Position numbers and translations under genes: made by a program. The notes beneath the pieces are model-generated. The model made no database searches, was not told where the DNA came from, and was given only the letters and a program-made list of their open reading frames with translations. A stretch of DNA of 60,000 nt, taken from contig NC_088322.1 in assembly GCF_910592395.1 (NCBI RefSeq), forward strand, positions 2,048,001 to 2,108,000. Reading direction: 5' to 3'. Below, in pieces: positions 54,401-60,000 of this stretch. Origin of the DNA: Lineus longissimus (taxonomy: Eukaryota > Nemertea > Pilidiophora > Heteronemertea > Lineidae). How positions within the stretch are numbered: position 1 is the first letter of the stretch; each line of letters starts with the position of its first letter.

Positions 54401-57400
54401 CATTTTTACAAGTCTTGTTGTGTTGCCATTCATTTTGTAATTTCTTTGAAACTACTTAGGCCTTGATTCTGAAAGTTGTGCCCTAAGCAGCAAAGATATT
54501 ACTAAATCACATCCTAAAGTTTCAGCTCCATAGCTTGCTTATTCTGGCCAGGGCAGGTCTTTGAATTTGGTGCTGTTGGGTGCAAAATCATGACTTTTTG
54601 TCGATTTTGTCCTCTTTCGTCGCTTTGGCACAGTTGTACCACTCTTTGAAATGTCTCTCATTTCTCCAAAAATGTCCAGATATGACTTTCCTTTGTTGGA
54701 GAGTTGTGGGATGTCATGTACATTAGTTTGAAAAAAATCTCAAAATGTTAACCCCTGAAATGTACCTTCATTGAGACAAGACCACTAATGAATATTCATA
54801 GGTTGGAGGGTCCAGGCCTATCTATTAGACGAGTGCATGTTTTTTACTCTCAAGTACATATTTGGAGAGGTATTGAAAAAATATTTGTTGTGGCAAGTCT
54901 ACAGATATAAAGAAATTATTTGATGAAAAAATTAATTTCGAATTTTGCTAATTGGGTGATAGGGGGCGTGTTTTGAGTTTTTTCTGCCAGTTGGCTGAAA
55001 AGAGTGGAAATATCAAAGTCTGTCTAATTTGTCGATTAAAAAAAAATTTCCGTGGTCAATCACCATTTTATTTTTCACCATTTACTTGCCCGACTGTCCG
55101 GAATAACATAATCTAAATTTCAGATTCACAACACCACGCGTTCTTTGATGCGTCGCGGTCAAACATTGACAATTTAACTGCTAAAAGGCTTAAAAAATCA
55201 ATTGTGGTCTTGTCTCTATTTACACTACATTTTGGGTCAATATAGTGAAAAATTTGAATGTGCTCAAATCACTCTAATTCATTTAGAATATTGTATTGCT
55301 GATGATTTAAGGTCAAAACAAGCTAAAATAATGAGAAAAAAACTTAATTTGACCCAAATAAGAGTCAACCTAACCCCGGTCTAAGTTCGGTTTCATTTTT
55401 ACAAGTCTTGTTGTGTTGCCATTCATTTTGTAATTTCTTTGAAACTACTTAGGCCTTGATTCTGAAAGTTGTGCCCTAAGCAGCAAAGATATTACTAAAT
55501 CACATCCTAAAGTTTCAGCTCCATAGCTTGCTTATTCTGGCCAGGGCAGGTCTTTGAATTTGGTGCTGTTGGGTGCAAAATCATGACTTTTTGTCGATTT
55601 TGTCCTCTTTCGTCGCTTTGGCACAGTTGTACCACTCTTTGAAATGTCTCTCATTTCTCCAAAAATGTCCAGATATGACTTTCCTTTGTTGGAGAGTTGT
55701 GGGATGTCATGTACATTAGTTTGAAAAAAATCTCAAAATGTTAACCCCTGAAATGTACCTTATTTACACTACATTTTGGGTCAATATAGTGAAAAATTTG
55801 AATGTGCTCAAATCACTCTAATTCATTTAGAATATTGTATTGCTGATGATTTAAGGTCAAAACAAGCTAAAATAATGAGAAAAAAACTTAATTTGACCCA
55901 AATAAGAGTCAACCTAACCCCGGTCTAAGTTCGGTTTCATTTTACAAGTCTTGTTGTGTTGCCATTCATTTTGTAATTTCTTTGAAACTACTTAGGCCTT
56001 GATTCTGAAAGTTGTGCCCTAAGCAGCAAAGATATTACTAAATCACATCCTAAAGTTTCAGCTCCATAGCTTGCTTATTCTGGCCAGGGCAGGTCTTTGA
56101 ATTTGGTGCTGTTGGGTGCAAAATCATGACTTTTTGTCGATTTTGTCCTCTTTCGTCGCTTTGGCACAGTTGTACCACTCTTTGAAATGTCTCTCATTTC
56201 TCCAAAAATGTCCAGATATGACTTTCCTTTGTTGGAGAGTTGTGGGATGTCATGTACATTAGTTTGAAAAAAATCTCAAAATGTTAACCCCTGAAATGTA
56301 CCTTCATTGAGACAAGACCACTAATGAATATTCATAGGTTGGAGGGTCCAGGCCTATCTATTAGACGAGTGCATGTTTTTTACTCTCAAGTACATATTTG
56401 GAGAGGTATTGAAAAAATATTTGTTGTGGCAAGTCTACAGATATAAAGAAATTATTTGATGAAAAAATTAATTTCGAATTTTGCTAATTGGGTAATAGGG
56501 GGCGTGTTTTGAGTTTTTTCTGCCAGTTGGCTGAAAAGAGTGGAAATATCAAAGTCTGTCTAATTTGTCGATTAAAAAAAAATTTCCGTGGTCAATCACC
56601 ATTTTATTTTTCACCATTTACTTGCCCGACTGTCCGGAATAACATAATCTAAATTTCAGATTCACAACACCACGCGTTCTTTGATGCGTCGCGGTCAAAC
56701 ATTGACAATTTAACTGCTAAAAGGCTTAAAAAATCAATTGTGGTCTTGTCTCTATTTACACTACATTTTGGGTCAATATAGTGAAAAATTTGAATGTGCT
56801 CAAATCACTCTAATTCATTTAGAATATTGTATTGCTGATGATTTAAGGTCAAAACAAGCTAAAATAATGAGAAAAAAACTTAATTTGACCCAAATAAGAG
56901 TCAACCTAACCCCGGTCTAAGTTCGGTTTCATTTTTACAAGTCTTGTTGTGTTGCCATTCATTTTGTAATTTCTTTGAAACTACTTAGGCCTTGATTCTG
57001 AAAGTTGTGCCCTAAGCAGCAAAGATATTACTAAATCACATCCTAAAGTTTCAGCTCCATAGCTTGCTTATTCTGGCCAGGGCAGGTCTTTGAATTTGGT
57101 GCTGTTGGGTGCAAAATCATGACTTTTTGTCGATTTTGTCCTCTTTCGTCGCTTTGGCACAGTTGTACCACTCTTTGAAATGTCTCTCATTTCTCCAAAA
57201 ATGTCCAGATATGACTTTCCTTTGTTGGAGAGTTGTGGGATGTCATGTACATTAGTTTGAAAAAAATCTCAAAATGTTAACCCCTGAAATGTACCTTATT
57301 TACACTACATTTTGGGTCAATATAGTGAAAAATTTGAATGTGCTCAAATCACTCTAATTCATTTAGAATATTGTATTGCTGATGATTTAAGGTCAAAACA

Positions 57401-60000
57401 AGCTAAAATAATGAGAAAAAAACTTAATTTGACCCAAATAAGAGTCAACCTAACCCCGGTCTAAGTTCGGTTTCATTTTTACAAGTCTTGTTGTGTTGCC
57501 ATTCATTTTGTAATTTCTTTGAAACTACTTAGGCCTTGATTCTGAAAGTTGTGCCCTAAGCAGCAAAGATATTACTAAATCACATCCTAAAGTTTCAGCT
57601 CCATAGCTTGCTTATTCTGGCCAGGGCAGGTCTTTGAATTTGGTGCTGTTGGGTGCAAAATCATGACTTTTTGTCGATTTTGTCCTCTTTCGTCGCTTTG
57701 GCACAGTTGTACCACTCTTTGAAATGTCTCTCATTTCTCCAAAAATGTCCAGATATGACTTTCCTTTGTTGGAGAGTTGTGGGATGTCATGTACATTAGT
57801 TTGAAAAAAATCTCAAAATGTTAACCCCTGAAATGTACCTTCATTGAGACAAGACCACTAATGAATATTCATAGGTTGGAGGGTCCAGGCCTATCTATTA
57901 GACGAGTGCATGTTTTTTACTCTCAAGTACATATTTGGAGAGGTATTGAAAAAATATTTGTTGTGGCAAGTCTACAGATATAAAGAAATTATTTGATGAA
58001 AAAATTAATTTCGAATTTTGCTAATTGGGTGATAGGGGGCGTGTTTTGAGTTTTTTCTGCCAGTTGGCTGAAAAGAGTGGAAATATCAAAGTCTGTCTAA
58101 TTTGTCGATTAAAAAAAAATTTCCGTGGTCAATCACCATTTTATTTTTCACCATTTACTTGCCCGACTGTCCGGAATAACATAATCTAAATTTCAGATTC
58201 ACAACACCACGCGTTCTTTGATGCGTCGCGGTCAAACATTGACAATTTAACTGCTAAAAGGCTTAAAAAATCAATTGTGGTCTTGTCTCTATTTACACTA
58301 CATTTTGGGTCAATATAGTGAAAAATTTGAATGTGCTCAAATCACTCTAATTCATTTAGAATATTGTATTGCTGATGATTTAAGGTCAAAACAAGCTAAA
58401 ATAATGAGAAAAAAACTTAATTTGACCCAAATAAGAGTCAACCTAACCCCGGTCTAAGTTCGGTTTCATTTTTACAAGTCTTGTTGTGTTGCCATTCATT
58501 TTGTAATTTCTTTGAAACTACTTAGGCCTTGATTCTGAAAGTTGTGCCCTAAGCAGCAAAGATATTACTAAATCACATCCTAAAGTTTCAGCTCCATAGC
58601 TTGCTTATTCTGGCCAGGGCAGGTCTTTGAATTTGGTGCTGTTGGGTGCAAAATCATGACTTTTTGTCGATTTTGTCCTCTTTCGTCGCTTTGGCACAGT
58701 TGTACCACTCTTTGAAATGTCTCTCATTTCTCCAAAAATGTCCAGATATGACTTTCCTTTGTTGGAGAGTTGTGGGATGTCATGTACATTAGTTTGAAAA
58801 AAATCTCAAAATGTTAACCCCTGAAATGTACCTTATTTACACTACATTTTGGGTCAATATAGTGAAAAATTTGAATGTGCTCAAATCACTCTAATTCATT
58901 TAGAATATTGTATTGCTGATGATTTAAGGTCAAAACAAGCTAAAATAATGAGAAAAAAACTTAATTTGACCCAAATAAGAGTCAACCTAACCCCGGTCTA
59001 AGTTCGGTTTCATTTTACAAGTCTTGTTGTGTTGCCATTCATTTTGTAATTTCTTTGAAACTACTTAGGCCTTGATTCTGAAAGTTGTGCCCTAAGCAGC
59101 AAAGATATTACTAAATCACATCCTAAAGTTTCAGCTCCATAGCTTGCTTATTCTGGCCAGGGCAGGTCTTTGAATTTGGTGCTGTTGGGTGCAAAATCAT
59201 GACTTTTTGTCGATTTTGTCCTCTTTCGTCGCTTTGGCACAGTTGTACCACTCTTTGAAATGTCTCTCATTTCTCCAAAAATGTCCAGATATGACTTTCC
59301 TTTGTTGGAGAGTTGTGGGATGTCATGTACATTAGTTTGAAAAAAATCTCAAAATGTTAACCCCTGAAATGTACCTTCATTGAGACAAGACCACTAATGA
59401 ATATTCATAGGTTGGAGGGTCCAGGCCTATCTATTAGACGAGTGCATGTTTTTTACTCTCAAGTACATATTTGGAGAGGTATTGAAAAAATATTTGTTGT
59501 GGCAAGTCTACAGATATAAAGAAATTATTTGATGAAAAAATTAATTTCGAATTTTGCTAATTGGGTAATAGGGGGCGTGTTTTGAGTTTTTTCTGCCAGT
59601 TGGCTGAAAAGAGTGGAAATATCAAAGTCTGTCTAATTTGTCGATTAAAAAAAAATTTCCGTGGTCAATCACCATTTTATTTTTCACCATTTACTTGCCC
59701 GACTGTCCGGAATAACATAATCTAAATTTCAGATTCACAACACCACGCGTTCTTTGATGCGTCGCGGTCAAACATTGACAATTTAACTGCTAAAAGGCTT
59801 AAAAAATCAATTGTGGTCTTGTCTCTATTTACACTACATTTTGGGTCAATATAGTGAAAAATTTGAATGTGCTCAAATCACTCTAATTCATTTAGAATAT
59901 TGTATTGCTGATGATTTAAGGTCAAAACAAGCTAAAATAATGAGAAAAAAACTTAATTTGACCCAAATAAGAGTCAACCTAACCCCGGTCTAAGTTCGGT
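39474..60000. repeat. satellite array, block 2 (long and short units, higher-order repeat)
   Basis: Thirteen long (993-bp, with variants of 992 and 997) and fourteen short (545 or 544-bp) units. The order is L L L S S L S' S' S L S' S' L, then regular L-S alternation, with the later short units S', giving a ~1,538-bp dimer to the window end. S has CCTTCATTTACAC at the empty site; S' lacks the C. Units here carry ACCCCGGTCTAAG where block 1 mostly has AGCCCGGTCTAAG. The array continues beyond the window. Confidence 0.95.
42274..42818. repeat. 545-bp satellite core monomer (representative short unit)
   Basis: The distance between equivalent points of a long unit and the next short unit is 545 bp, the monomer without the 445-bp element and one ATT. 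The core holds TTGGGTCAA and TTGACCCAA about 130 bp apart, a weak inverted pair. No gene is seen. Confidence 0.8.

Noticed and set aside
29558-59993. A 60-63-codon frame repeated in nearly every satellite unit, as a possible amplified peptide gene
   Set aside because: It starts at TTG in long units. The ATG form in short units exists only because the 445-bp element is absent, and it is broken in the S' units. Composition is that of A/T-rich non-coding DNA, and it looks identical only because the DNA units are near-identical.
29046-60000. CRISPR-like or regulated repeat-spacer array
   Set aside because: Whole 545/993-bp units are near-identical with no unique spacers, and the surrounding DNA is eukaryotic. 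It is satellite DNA.
1-60000. LTR retrotransposons, tRNA or rRNA genes
   Set aside because: I looked for reverse transcriptase motifs, long terminal direct repeats, tRNA-like cloverleaf blocks and conserved rRNA words and recognised none; a tool-based scan could still find diverged copies.

Overview
The window looks like metazoan nuclear DNA, most likely from a marine invertebrate. Three things suggest this: a spliceosomal gene whose GT-AG introns can be phased by eye, Polinton/adintovirus-type virus genes, and an animal CACTA-type transposon; short words such as TAGGCCTA and TACATGTA are also frequent. The phylum cannot be fixed from sequence alone. Nothing here looks like an ordinary host gene apart from a possible SANT/Myb-like exon remnant near 28.3 kb. 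The window is stacked mobile and repetitive DNA.

Region 1 (1-8,896, continuing at 19,407 to about 21,135) is an endogenous Polinton/adintovirus-like element. It holds two small plus-strand ORFs, a minus-strand penton-like gene broken by one in-frame stop, a family-B protein-primed DNA polymerase split over two overlapping frames, and a minus-strand series of four ORFs: a hydrophobic glycine-rich protein, a short basic protein, a zinc-ribbon/HNH protein and a chromodomain protein. The major capsid gene follows. About 15 copies of a ~32-nt double-hairpin repeat are scattered through this element in both orientations. Most lie inside coding sequence, in several reading frames and usually without breaking them. 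I noticed none elsewhere in the window.

Region 2 (8,897-19,406) is a ~10.5-kb CACTA/Tnp2-like DNA transposon inserted a few codons before the end of the capsid gene, with an apparent AA target duplication. It has inverted termini (CCCAGACAGCAA), subterminal arrays of a CCACTAGTGG-type motif, a 744-aa transposase and a six-exon DUF4806-type partner gene, both on the minus strand.

Region 3 (15,201-27,353) is a direct tandem duplication with a 6,080-bp period. It copies the transposase, the right transposon end, the capsid gene and flanking DNA. I noticed two base differences between the copies, so it is very recent or an assembly artefact. A 129-bp inverted-repeat element lies next to the breakpoint.

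Region 4 (27,354-29,013) is mostly non-coding. Region 5 (29,014-60,000, running off the window) is a satellite array. The basic monomer is ~545 bp. In 21 of 35 monomers a 445-bp element with 13-bp terminal inverted repeats and an ATT duplication is present, giving 993-bp long units. Early units show an ABAB pattern, and later units alternate long and short as a ~1,538-bp higher-order repeat. A 2,765-bp Helentron-like element (36,709-39,473) interrupts the array.
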